8,074 nucleotides of DNA from JBFHNV01 sp965365655 (GTDB lineage Bacteria; Pseudomonadota; Gammaproteobacteria; HK1): positions 1 to 8,074 of the forward strand of contig CBDUCN010000246.1 of the NCBI GenBank assembly GCA_965365655.1. The letters run 5' to 3'. Each line of letters begins with the position of its first letter. The first letter of the stretch is position 1. This document shows, in pieces, positions 1 to 6,351 of the stretch. A model generated the notes under the pieces. It worked only from the letters and a program-made list of their open reading frames with translations. It did not search any database and had not been told where the DNA came from. The position numbers and the translations under genes were made by a program.

Positions 1-569
1 GCGTGCGTCGGCACGCCGAAGCCCGGCACGTCGATGCCGATGATGCGCACGCCGTTGATCGCCTTCGGCAGCAGCCTGAGCGGAACGCCCGACGCGGTGG
101 GCACGCACAGGTTCGTGATCACGATCGTGTCGTAGAGCGCGGGGTCGGCGAGCTTCTCGACCGCTTCCTTGATGTCCTCGAACAGCTTGCCGGTGACCAG
201 CGTCTCGGAGTTGAACGGCACGTAGCCGACGGTTCGCCGCGCGCCGTAGAAGTGCGACGTGAAGGTCAGCCCGTACACGCAGCACGCGGAGCCGGAGAGC
301 ACGCTCGCGGTGCGCCGCATGCGAAGCCCGACGCGCAGCGACCCGAACGCCGGGCACATGCTCTGCGGCTGGTCGTGCGGACCGCGCTTCGGATCGACCG
401 GGTAGTCGCGCGCGTAGCGGTCGAGCACGTCGCTGTTGCCGGCCGCGGCCGCCGCGTCGCGCATCGCGGCGCTGCCCGCGTGGCAGCCGGCGCCGTCCGC
501 GGGGGCCTTCTCGACCGGGATGCCGATGTCCATCCGCACGCCGTCGTCGCCGTCGTCGCCGAGGCTCAT
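1..569 (-). CDS. bchY: Chlorophyllide a oxidoreductase subunit BchY (5' part, runs off left edge)
   Basis: This encodes the first 189 residues of BchY, one of the two nitrogenase MoFe-like subunits of chlorophyllide a oxidoreductase (COR), which reduces the C7=C8 bond of ring B in bacteriochlorophyll a synthesis. I read MSLGDDGDDG at the N-terminus, then the family stretch MCPAFGSLRVGLRMRR (71-86), SGSACCVYGLTFTSHFYGAR (92-111) and TNLCVPTASGVP (152-163). The cysteines at 72, 97 and 155 fit the three BchY iron-sulfur ligands. Their spacing equals that of the ligands I recall for Rhodobacter capsulatus (62, 87, 145), shifted by ten residues. The ATG at 569-567 overlaps the bchX stop (TGATG), so translation is probably coupled and subunits are made in proportion. 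The rest of the gene (family about 480-500 residues) and the expected partner bchZ lie to the left of the window. Confidence 0.96.
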   Translation of the reverse strand, partial: MSLGDDGDDGVRMDIGIPVEKAPADGAGCHAGSAAMRDAAAAAGNSDVLDRYARDYPVDPKRGPHDQPQSMCPAFGSLRVGLRMRRTASVLSGSACCVYGLTFTSHFYGARRTVGYVPFNSETLVTGKLFEDIKEAVEKLADPALYDTIVITNLCVPTASGVPLRLLPKAINGVRIIGIDVPGFGVPTH

Positions 570-1567
570 CAGACCGTCTCGTAGACCACTTCGAGGCTCG
601 GCCGGTGCAGCGACTGGCCGCCGCACATGTCGTCCAGCGTCGCCGGCTCGAGCACGACGTCGCGGCCGACCGCGTCGCCGGAGAACAGCCCGAGCAGCGC
701 GTCCTGGTCGAGCGGCGAGGGCTGGCGCGGCGGCGCGTCGGCCACCTGCTCGCCGAGGCCCTCGAACACCGAGGCCCAGCGCCCGCCGGGACGGCCCACG
801 ATCTCGTAGTTCGCGCTCTTCCTGCGGATGTCGTCGTCGGCGGGGATCGCGGCGAGCACCGGGATCCCGGCCGCCTCGGCGAACGCGGCGGCCTCGCCGG
901 TGCCGTCGTCCTTGTTCACGACCAGGCCGGCCACGCCGACGTTGCCGCCGAGCTTGCGGAAGTACTCCACCGCGCGGCACACGTTGTTCGCGACGTACAG
1001 CGACTGCAGGTCGTTCGCGCCGACGACGATCACCTTCTGGCACATGTCGCGCGCGATCGGCAGTCCGAAGCCGCCGCACACGACGTCGCCCAGGAAGTCG
1101 AGCAGCACGTAGTCGAAGCCCCAGTCGTGGAAGCCCAGCTTCTCCAGCAGCTCGAAGCCGTGGATGATGCCGCGCCCGCCGCAGCCGCGGCCGACCTCGG
1201 GGCCGCCGAGCTCCATCGCGAACACGCCGTCGCGCTTGAAGCACACGTCGCCGATGGACACCTCCTCGCCGGCGTCCTTCTTGCGCGCGGAGGTCTCGAT
1301 GATCGTCGGGCACGCGCGGCCGCCGAACAGCAGCGACGTGGTGTCGCTCTTCGGGTCGCAGCCGATCAGCAGCACCCGCTTGCCCTGCTGCGCCATCATG
1401 TAGCTGAGGTTCGCGAGGGTGAAGCTCTTGCCGATGCCGCCCTTGCCGTAGATCGCGATGATCTGCGTCGCGCTCGCGGGCTCGGCGTCCTCGCGCGCGT
1501 CGACGCCGTGCTGCGGCCTCGCGCGCAGGTCGACGGGAACGGTGACGGCGTGTCCGGCGGTGCTCAT
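569..1567 (-). CDS. bchX: Chlorophyllide a oxidoreductase iron protein BchX
   Basis: BchX is the dimeric ATP-dependent electron donor of COR. It resembles nitrogenase NifH and BchL, and it passes electrons from a bridging [4Fe-4S] cluster to BchYZ. The 332-residue protein has the P-loop YGKGGIGKS at 40-48, a switch-like segment around LIGCDPKSDTTSLLFGG (67-83), and the two expected cluster ligands, C129 in GRGCGGRG and C164 in DVVCGGFG. The C-terminal half (NDLQSLYVANNV, IPADDDIRRKSANYE) is typical of BchX rather than BchL or NifH. The first 33 residues before TQIIAIYGKGG are a variable extension, as usual in this family. The ATG at 1567-1565 overlaps the bchC stop in an ATGA junction, and the stop overlaps the bchY start, so bchC, bchX and bchY form a tightly coupled operon. 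The reading frame stays open upstream of the ATG opposite bchC codons, but that part is out of frame with bchC and is not protein. Confidence 0.97.
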   Translation of the reverse strand: MSTAGHAVTVPVDLRARPQHGVDAREDAEPASATQIIAIYGKGGIGKSFTLANLSYMMAQQGKRVLLIGCDPKSDTTSLLFGGRACPTIIETSARKKDAGEEVSIGDVCFKRDGVFAMELGGPEVGRGCGGRGIIHGFELLEKLGFHDWGFDYVLLDFLGDVVCGGFGLPIARDMCQKVIVVGANDLQSLYVANNVCRAVEYFRKLGGNVGVAGLVVNKDDGTGEAAAFAEAAGIPVLAAIPADDDIRRKSANYEIVGRPGGRWASVFEGLGEQVADAPPRQPSPLDQDALLGLFSGDAVGRDVVLEPATLDDMCGGQSLHRPSLEVVYETV

Positions 1568-2520
1568 GCGCAGTCTCTCCAGTCCAGGGTCATCTTCAGG
1601 CACGCGGGATCGCGAAACGCGGTCGCGTACGCGTCCGGCGCGCGCGCGGCGTTCTCGCGGTGCGTCACGAGGCCGTCCAGCGACAGCCGGCCGTCGCGCA
1701 CCAGGCGCGTGACGGCCTCGAGGTCGGCGGGATCCCACTCGGCGGCGACGCGCAGCGAGACCTCGCGCATGAACGCGGGCGGGAAGTCGAACGCGAGCCG
1801 CCCGGCGTAGAAGCCGGCGAGCACGACCTGCGCGCCGCTGCGCGGCGCGGTGCGCGCGATCAGCGCATCGAGCACGCCGGCGTCGCCGCTGACGTCGTAG
1901 ATCGATCGGTAGTCGCGCCGCTCGTCCTCGTCCGGGTGCAGCACGCGGTAGCCGCGGGCGCCCGCGGCGCGTGCCGCGTCGCGCTCCCACACCGTCGGCG
2001 GGTCGCCGCGTGCGGCCGCGAGGCGCGCGAGCAGCCGGCCCAGCACGCCGTGGCCGACGATCAGGTCCGGCGCGCGCGCGCCGTCGGCGGCCAGCGCGTG
2101 GTGCGCGGTCGCCGCGAGCGCGAGCAGCACCGCGTCCTCTTCCAGCGCGTCGCCGACGACGGTCACCCGCGCCGCGGGCGCGACCAGGCGCGACGCGGCG
2201 CCGCCGAACAGGCCGCGCACCTCGCGGTAGCAGCGCGCGCCGGGCACGAACACCCGCTCGCCGGCGGCGATGCCGGCGCGCGGACCGGCCGACACCACGC
2301 GGCCGACCGACTCGTAGCCCGGCACCAGCGGGTAGCCCATGCCGGGGAACGGCGGCATGTCGCCGCTCCACAGCAGGCGCTCGGTGCCGGTGCTGATGCC
2401 GGTCCACTCGACGTCCACGACCACGTCCGACTCGCCCGGCGGCTCCAGGTCGAGGCGTCGCAGCACGAGGCGCTGCGGCTGCTCCAGCACGACGGCCATG
2501 GCGTTCGTCACCGGCCCCAT
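1564..2520 (-). CDS. bchC: 3-hydroxyethyl-bacteriochlorophyllide a dehydrogenase BchC
   Basis: BchC oxidises the C3 hydroxyethyl group of 3-hydroxyethyl-bacteriochlorophyllide a to the acetyl group, downstream of COR. The protein belongs to the medium-chain dehydrogenase superfamily. It carries the BchC signature WTGISTGTERLLWSGDMPPF (39-58) followed by PGMGYPLVPGYESVG (59-73). A Rossmann glycine motif GHGVLG lies at 156-161, and the C-terminus is LDWRDCA. The 318-residue length uses the ATG at 2520, which has no spaced ribosome site. Two internal starts are attractive: a GTG at 2511, and an ATG at 2499 preceded by GGTGA eight bases upstream, giving MAVVLEQPQRL, close to where BchC proteins usually begin. 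The true start is therefore unsettled within seven codons. The gene follows crtF by about 100 bp and has its own promoter-like region there. Its stop overlaps the bchX start. Confidence 0.95.
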   Translation of the reverse strand: MGPVTNAMAVVLEQPQRLVLRRLDLEPPGESDVVVDVEWTGISTGTERLLWSGDMPPFPGMGYPLVPGYESVGRVVSAGPRAGIAAGERVFVPGARCYREVRGLFGGAASRLVAPAARVTVVGDALEEDAVLLALAATAHHALAADGARAPDLIVGHGVLGRLLARLAAARGDPPTVWERDAARAAGARGYRVLHPDEDERRDYRSIYDVSGDAGVLDALIARTAPRSGAQVVLAGFYAGRLAFDFPPAFMREVSLRVAAEWDPADLEAVTRLVRDGRLSLDGLVTHRENAARAPDAYATAFRDPACLKMTLDWRDCA

Positions 2521-2564
2521 CCCCCAGTCGCCGCGGGTGCGTCAGGCACCCTTCGATCACAAAG

Positions 2565-2582
2565 TGTCAGGTTATATTGACT
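2565..2582. promoter_or_regulatory. CrtJ/PpsR-like operator at the bchC promoter
   Basis: The element reads TGTCAGGTTATATTGACT. It matches the CrtJ/PpsR consensus TGT-N12-ACA with a single deviation (final base T instead of A) and keeps the inner symmetry TGTCA/TGAC. It covers the candidate -10 hexamer of bchC, so a bound repressor would block polymerase. CrtJ/PpsR sites at bchC promoters are established in Rhodobacter. A weaker half match, TGT-N12-ACG, begins at 2591. Confidence 0.6.
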
Positions 2583-2601
2583 CATGTCAATGTAAAGTCA
2601 A
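2571..2601 (-). promoter_or_regulatory. Candidate sigma70-type promoter of bchC
   Basis: In an AT-rich island inside otherwise very GC-rich DNA, the minus strand reads TTGACT (2601-2596), a 19-base spacer, then TATAAC (2576-2571). The hexamers are each within one base of consensus, but the spacer is two bases longer than ideal. Transcription would start near 2564 and reach the bchC start about 45-65 bases on. An internal promoter between crtF and bchC, within a crtEF-bchCXYZ superoperon, is established for Rhodobacter; its use here is inferred from position and sequence. Confidence 0.55.
2577..2590. promoter_or_regulatory. FNR/FixK-type palindrome TTGAC-N4-GTCAA
   Basis: TTGACTCATGTCAA is a perfect inverted repeat. 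It differs from the FNR/FnrL consensus TTGAT-N4-ATCAA only at the two inner symmetric positions and fits the wider TTGA-N6-TCAA pattern of the CRP/FNR superfamily. It lies between the candidate -35 and -10 hexamers of bchC and overlaps the last six bases of the PpsR-like element. At that position (about -20) it would be expected to repress or to compete, not to activate in the usual way. The palindrome is seen directly; the regulator is inferred. Confidence 0.4.
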
Positions 2602-2618
2602 GTTAACGCCCGGACCGT

Positions 2619-3773
2619 CTAGCGCGCGACCAGCGCGCGGGTCAGCAGCGGTGTGTGAGTGCCCACTGACCTGATTCGCTCGAACCCCGCGGCCTTCAGC
2701 AGCGCGCGCAGCTCGTCCTCGCGGCGCGGCCGGCCGCTGCCCATCGCGAGCAGGTAGAAGCCGAAGTACGCGTCGCCGGCGGGCTCGGCGCCCGGCGTGC
2801 CGGACATCGGCTCCGCGAGCAGCAGCGTCCCGCCGGCCGGCAGCGCGGCGCGCACCGCGCGCAGCAGCGCGAGCGCGGCGTCGTCGTCGTGGTCGTGGAT
2901 CACGCGCACCAGCGACACCAGGTCGGCCCCGTCCGGCAGCGGGTCGCGCAGGAAGTCGCCGCCGCACACGCGGCTGCGCGGCGCGAGCCCCGCCGCGGCC
3001 AGGCGCCGCCGCGCGCGCTCGGCGACCGGCGGCAGGTCGAACAGCACCAGCTCCAGGCGCGGCGCGCGCGCCGCGGCCGCGGCCAGGAACGCGCCCTCGC
3101 CGCCGCCGACGTCGAGCAGGCAGCGGTGGCGCTCCACCGGGTACGCGTCCAGCACCTCCTCGGCGATGAAGCTCTGCGACGCCGCCATCAGCGCGCTGTA
3201 CGGCGCGACCGCGTCGGGCTCGAGGGCGTGCGGCGCGTCGCTGCCCGCGTACGGCCAGTAGCGGGCGAGCGCGCCGCCGCGCTCGCCGCGCAGCAGCGCG
3301 ACCGGGTCCGCGAGATCGGCGTACAGCATCGCGTGGTGGCGCACCATCGCCGCGATCCCGGGGTCGCCGTGCAGCGCCGCGCCGAGCGGGCCGAGGCCGA
3401 AGCGCCCGCCGCCGCGCCGCGCGACGAGGTCCAGCGCCGCGGCCGCGGCGAGCAGGCGGCGGCACGCGTCCTCGTCGAGGCGCAGCGCGGGCGCGAGCTC
3501 GGCGGGAGTCAGCGGCCCGTCGCGCCCGAGACGCTCGAGCACGCCCAGCTGCACGCACGCGTGCAGCACCTGCGAGTACACGAAGCCGGCGCACAGGTCG
3601 AACAGCGCCCGCGCGCGGCGGCGCGCGATGGGCCGGGTCAGCGGGAACGCGGCGGCCCAGCGCCGGAAGCCGGGGCTCGCGAGCAGCCGGTCGCGCAGCG
3701 CCCACGCACGGTCCCGCAGGCGCGCGACGCCGCCGCCGGCGGGAGGCCCGGCGAGCCGTGACGACGCGTTCAC
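2619..3773 (-). CDS. crtF: Demethylspheroidene/hydroxycarotenoid O-methyltransferase CrtF
   Basis: CrtF methylates the tertiary 1-hydroxyl of acyclic carotenoids (demethylspheroidene, or rhodopin-type intermediates in spirilloxanthin synthesis) using S-adenosylmethionine. The 384-residue protein has the plant-type O-methyltransferase layout. An N-terminal helical dimerisation and winged-helix part (about 55-130) includes FVYSQVLHACVQLGVLERL. The SAM glycine motif LDVGGGEGAF lies at 220-229, the acidic ribose-contacting region at LVLFDLPPV (242-250), and the histidine motif VIHDHDDD at 291-298 holds the likely catalytic base. The start is a GTG at 3773-3771. The best Shine-Dalgarno-like run, GGGGGAG (3798-3792), sits about 18 bases upstream, which is long, but no better in-frame start is visible. 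The gene begins 28 bases after the crtE stop, so crtE and crtF form one operon that probably reads through into bchC. Confidence 0.94.
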   Translation of the reverse strand: MNASSRLAGPPAGGGVARLRDRAWALRDRLLASPGFRRWAAAFPLTRPIARRRARALFDLCAGFVYSQVLHACVQLGVLERLGRDGPLTPAELAPALRLDEDACRRLLAAAAALDLVARRGGGRFGLGPLGAALHGDPGIAAMVRHHAMLYADLADPVALLRGERGGALARYWPYAGSDAPHALEPDAVAPYSALMAASQSFIAEEVLDAYPVERHRCLLDVGGGEGAFLAAAAARAPRLELVLFDLPPVAERARRRLAAAGLAPRSRVCGGDFLRDPLPDGADLVSLVRVIHDHDDDAALALLRAVRAALPAGGTLLLAEPMSGTPGAEPAGDAYFGFYLLAMGSGRPRREDELRALLKAAGFERIRSVGTHTPLLTRALVAR

Positions 3774-3801
3774 GCGGCGCGCCGCGCGGCCGCTCCCCCG
3801 G

Positions 3802-4671
3802 TCACGCCGCGAGCCGCGCGATGCGCCGCGGCAGCAGCCGCTGCGCCTCGAGCTTGATCAGGTGGCGCAGGTTGCCGGCGCCCGGGCAGCGCGGGATCGA
3901 CTCCACCGCGCCGGCCACCAGCAGCTCCAGGCGCTTGATCGCGCCCTTCAGGCCGAGCTCCAGCGCCGCGCTGGGACGCTCCAGCGCCGCGTCGCGCCCG
4001 ACCGGCTTGCCGATCTCGTCGGCGTCGCCGGCGGCGTCCTTGATGTCGTCGGCGACCTGGTACGCCTCCCCGAGGCGCTCGCCCAGCGTGGACCACGCCG
4101 ACGGGTCGTGACCGGACGCCATCGCGCCCATCACGGTCGCGGCCGCGAACATCGCGCCGGTCTTCGCGCGCTGGTACTCGGCGAGCACCACCTGCGGCTC
4201 GCACTCCCACGCCTGCCCGGCCGCGATGCCCGACGGCAGCCCGGCGGCGGCGCTGAGCCGCGTCAGCAGCGGCAGCATCCGCTGCGGGCACTCGGCGGCG
4301 CCGCGCGCGAGGGTGTCGAACGCGAGCACGATCAGCGCGTCGCCCGACAGCACGCCGAGGCGCTCGCCGAACGCCTTGTGCACCGACGCCCTGCCGCGCC
4401 GCACCGGCGCGTCGTCGAAGCACGGCAGATCGTCGTGGGCCAGCGACGCGCAGTGCAGCAGCTCGATCGCGGCGGCCGCGGCGTCGGTGACGGCGGGCCG
4501 GTCCTCGCCGCACGCGTCCGCGACCGCGAGGCACAGCCGCGGCCGGATGCGGCCGCCGCCCGGGAACACCGCGTAACGCATCGCCTCCGCGAGGCGCGGC
4601 GGCGCCGCGTCGGTCTCGCCGCGCGCCAGCGCGGCGCCCAGGGTCTCCTCGATTCGAGAGACGGGGTCCAT
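3802..4671 (-). CDS. crtE: Geranylgeranyl diphosphate synthase CrtE
   Basis: CrtE condenses farnesyl diphosphate (or shorter allylic substrates) with isopentenyl diphosphate to make C20 geranylgeranyl diphosphate. This feeds both carotenoids and the bacteriochlorophyll tail. The 289-residue protein has the usual trans-prenyltransferase landmarks. The substrate-binding PGGGRIRPRL lies at 37-46. The first aspartate-rich motif AHDDLPCFDDAPVRRGR (78-94) has the two-residue insertion typical of bacterial type II enzymes. GQAWE lies at 152-156, KTG at 170-172, and the second aspartate-rich motif QVADDIKD at 205-212. GKPVGRDAALERPSAA (221-236) replaces the lysine-rich loop of ordinary GGPP synthases and is characteristic of purple-bacterial CrtE. 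The ATG at 4671-4669 is well supported by a GGAGG six bases upstream. It is the first gene of the minus-strand run and is divergent from crtD. Confidence 0.95.
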   Translation of the reverse strand: MDPVSRIEETLGAALARGETDAAPPRLAEAMRYAVFPGGGRIRPRLCLAVADACGEDRPAVTDAAAAAIELLHCASLAHDDLPCFDDAPVRRGRASVHKAFGERLGVLSGDALIVLAFDTLARGAAECPQRMLPLLTRLSAAAGLPSGIAAGQAWECEPQVVLAEYQRAKTGAMFAAATVMGAMASGHDPSAWSTLGERLGEAYQVADDIKDAAGDADEIGKPVGRDAALERPSAALELGLKGAIKRLELLVAGAVESIPRCPGAGNLRHLIKLEAQRLLPRRIARLAA

Positions 4672-4677
4672 GGCAGC

Positions 4678-4682
4678 CCTCC
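4678..4682 (-). promoter_or_regulatory. Ribosome binding site of crtE
   Basis: The minus strand reads GGAGG followed by GCTGCC and ATG, a consensus Shine-Dalgarno with six-base spacing. It is the best ribosome site in the window and fixes the crtE start. Confidence 0.75.
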
Positions 4683-4749
4683 GGGTGGCGGGCCGCGGCG
4701 CGGCCCTGATGGTGGACAGCCACGCGACCCCGGCGCGGTCATGCCGGGA

Positions 4750-4767
4750 TGTAAGCTATGGTTGTCA
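4750..4767. promoter_or_regulatory. CrtJ/PpsR-like operator 1 (near match)
   Basis: TGTAAGCTATGGTTGTCA fits TGT-N12-ACA except for T in place of the first A of the second half. It lies in the crtE/crtD divergent spacer, overlaps operator 2, and covers the candidate -10 of crtE. Alone it would be weak evidence; its phase with the next two elements is what supports it. Confidence 0.4.
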
Positions 4768-4780
4768 CTTATAGTTGTCA
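4763..4780. promoter_or_regulatory. CrtJ/PpsR-like operator 2 (near match)
   Basis: TGTCACTTATAGTTGTCA fits TGT-N12-ACA with one deviation in the second half. It starts exactly 13 bases after operator 1 and shares five bases with it. It encloses TATAGT, the candidate -10 hexamer for crtD. Confidence 0.45.
4770..4775 (+). promoter_or_regulatory. Candidate -10 element of the crtD-crtC promoter
   Basis: TATAGT is five of six to the sigma70 -10 consensus and is inside the PpsR-like operators. No good -35 hexamer is present 16-18 bases upstream, so this call is tentative. A start near 4782 would leave about a 60-base leader before the GTG of crtD at 4843. Confidence 0.35.
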
Positions 4781-4793
4781 TGCAGAATAGACA
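4776..4793. promoter_or_regulatory. CrtJ/PpsR operator 3 (perfect match)
   Basis: TGTCATGCAGAATAGACA is a perfect TGT-N12-ACA element and also satisfies the stricter TGTC-N10-GACA symmetry. It lies 13 bases after operator 2. The crtD-crtE divergent spacer is an established CrtJ/PpsR target in Rhodobacter, where the repressor silences pigment genes under oxidising or high-light conditions. The match here is direct; binding is inferred. Confidence 0.7.
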
Positions 4794-4842
4794 GCAGGGG
4801 CACACGCGTCAACGTCGTCCCCGGGGAGCAGCGGTAGCCGCG

Positions 4843-6351
4843 GTGGACAGGCAGCAGGTGGTGGTGATCGGCGCCGGCATGGGCGGGCTGGCCGCGGCGA
4901 TGGAGCTCGCCGCGGGCGGCTGCGACGTCACGCTGTGCGAGCGCGCGGCGGCGCCCGGCGGCAAGGTGCGCCAGGTCGACGCCGGCGGCGCCGCGATCGA
5001 CGCCGGGCCCACCGTGTTCACGATGCGCTGGGTGTTCGAGGAGCTGTTCGAGCGCTGCGGCCTGCCGTGGCCGCGGGACCTGGTGCTGCAGCCCGTCGAG
5101 GTGCTCGCCCGCCACGCGTGGCTGGAAGGGGGGCGCCTGGACCTGTTCGCGGACCCCGAGCGCAGCGCCGACGCCGTCGGCGGGCTGTGCGGCGCCGCCG
5201 AGGCGCGCCGCTTCCTGGCCTTCACCGAGCGCGCGCGCCGCCTGTACGCGGCGCTGGAGGGATCGTTCATCCGCGCCGCGCGGCCGTCGCCGCTGTCGGT
5301 CGCGCGCGGCGCCGGAGCGGGCGCGGTGCCCGCGATCGCGCGCGCGGCGTTCCAGGGCACCCTGTGGCGCGCGCTGGGCGAGCACTTCCACGACCGCCGG
5401 CTGCGCCAGCTGTTCGGGCGCTACGCGACCTACTGCGGGTCGTCGCCGTTCGCGGCGCCGGCGACGCTGATGCTGATCGCGCACGTGGAGCAGGACGGCG
5501 TGTGGCTGGTGCGCGACGGCATGGTGCGGCTCGCCGACGCGCTGGCCGCGGGCGCCCGGGCGCTGGGCGTCACGCTTCGCTGCGCGACCGGCGTCGACGA
5601 GATCCTCGTCAGCCGCGGCCGCGTCAGCGGCGTGCGCCTCGCCGGCGGCGAGACCGTCGACGCGCGCGCGGTGGTGTGCAACGGCGACGTGTCGGCGCTC
5701 GGCGCCGGCTGCTTCGGCGCCGCGGTGCGCGGCGCGGCTCCCGCGACGCCGCGCGCGCGGCGCTCGCTGTCCGCGCTGACCTGGGCGCTGTCGGCGCGCA
5801 CCGACGGCTTTGCGCTGAGCCGGCACAACGTGTTCTTCAGCGACGACTACGCGGCGGAGTTCGCGGACGTGTTCACGTCGTCGCGGGTGCCGGCCACGCC
5901 GACGGTGTACGTGTGCGCGCAGGACCGCGGCGGCGCCGCCGCGGCGGCGGACGCGGACGGCGGCACGGCGGCGCCGGAGCGGCTGCTGTGCCTCGTCAAC
6001 GCGCCGGCGGGCGGCGACCGCGGCGGCCTGCACGCGCACGAGATCGAGGTCTGCGAGCACCGCGCGTTCGAGGTGCTCGAGCGCTGCGGGCTGACCGTGC
6101 ACCGCCGCCCGGAGGCGACCGTGACCACCGCGCCGCAGGACTTCGAGGCGCTGTTCCCGGCGACCGGCGGCGCGCTGTACGGCGCCGCGTGCCACGGCTG
6201 GCGCGCGTCGTTCACGCGCCCCGGCGCGCGCACCCGCGTGCCCGGGCTGTACCTCGCCGGCGGCAGCGTGCACCCGGGGCCCGGGGTGCCGATGGCGACC
6301 CTGTCGGGCCACCACGCGGCCGCGTGCGTGCTGCAGGATCTGCGCGCGTGA
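4843..6351 (+). CDS. crtD: Hydroxyneurosporene/methoxyneurosporene 3,4-desaturase CrtD
   Basis: CrtD introduces the C3,4 double bond into 1-hydroxy or 1-methoxy acyclic carotenoids, between the CrtC and CrtF steps. It is an FAD-dependent membrane-associated desaturase of the CrtI family. The 502-residue reading has the N-terminal dinucleotide motif VVVIGAGMGGLAAAMELA (6-23). It continues with CERAAAPGGKV and DAGPTVFTMRWVFEELF, which point to CrtD rather than CrtI or CrtN. The C-terminal flavin motif LYLAGGSVHPGPGVPMATLS starts near residue 468. An Ala/Asp/Gly-rich low-complexity stretch near residues 361-375 looks like a lineage insertion. The start is uncertain. GTG 4843 has GGGGAG 14 bases upstream and places the FAD motif at the normal distance. 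An in-frame ATG at 4780 lies inside a PpsR operator without a ribosome site and is disfavoured. The stop overlaps the crtC start. Confidence 0.94.
   Translation: MDRQQVVVIGAGMGGLAAAMELAAGGCDVTLCERAAAPGGKVRQVDAGGAAIDAGPTVFTMRWVFEELFERCGLPWPRDLVLQPVEVLARHAWLEGGRLDLFADPERSADAVGGLCGAAEARRFLAFTERARRLYAALEGSFIRAARPSPLSVARGAGAGAVPAIARAAFQGTLWRALGEHFHDRRLRQLFGRYATYCGSSPFAAPATLMLIAHVEQDGVWLVRDGMVRLADALAAGARALGVTLRCATGVDEILVSRGRVSGVRLAGGETVDARAVVCNGDVSALGAGCFGAAVRGAAPATPRARRSLSALTWALSARTDGFALSRHNVFFSDDYAAEFADVFTSSRVPATPTVYVCAQDRGGAAAAADADGGTAAPERLLCLVNAPAGGDRGGLHAHEIEVCEHRAFEVLERCGLTVHRRPEATVTTAPQDFEALFPATGGALYGAACHGWRASFTRPGARTRVPGLYLAGGSVHPGPGVPMATLSGHHAAACVLQDLRA

Larger units (their letters stand above)
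4753..4781 (-). promoter_or_regulatory. Candidate crtE promoter
   Basis: On the minus strand ATGACA (4781-4776) is followed after 17 bases by TAGCTT (4758-4753). The -35 is five of six to consensus and the -10 only three of six. An alternative -10, TATAAG (4773-4768), has no recognisable -35. Both are buried in the PpsR-like operators, as expected for a repressed promoter, and would give a leader of roughly 75-90 bases before crtE. Confidence 0.35.

Noticed and set aside
1568..2560. Apparent fusion: the bchX frame is open upstream to 2560, giving a 663-residue protein
   Set aside because: The upstream part is an out-of-frame reading of bchC with Arg-rich nonsense. The ATG in the ATGA junction gives the normal BchX length.
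605..2580. Long plus-strand open frames (605-1810 and 1660-2580) opposite bchX and bchC
   Set aside because: The translations are Arg/Ala/His-rich low-complexity shadows of conserved minus-strand genes.
2588..2608. Second PpsR site in the bchC promoter (TGT at 2585 or 2591)
   Set aside because: The partner triplets are AAG and ACG respectively, and inner symmetry is poor. Only a weak half match remains.
3628..4842. Upstream extension of the crtD frame to 3628 through crtE and crtF antisense
   Set aside because: The extra 400 residues are basic low-complexity shadow sequence crossing the divergent promoter. CrtD homology starts just after 4843.
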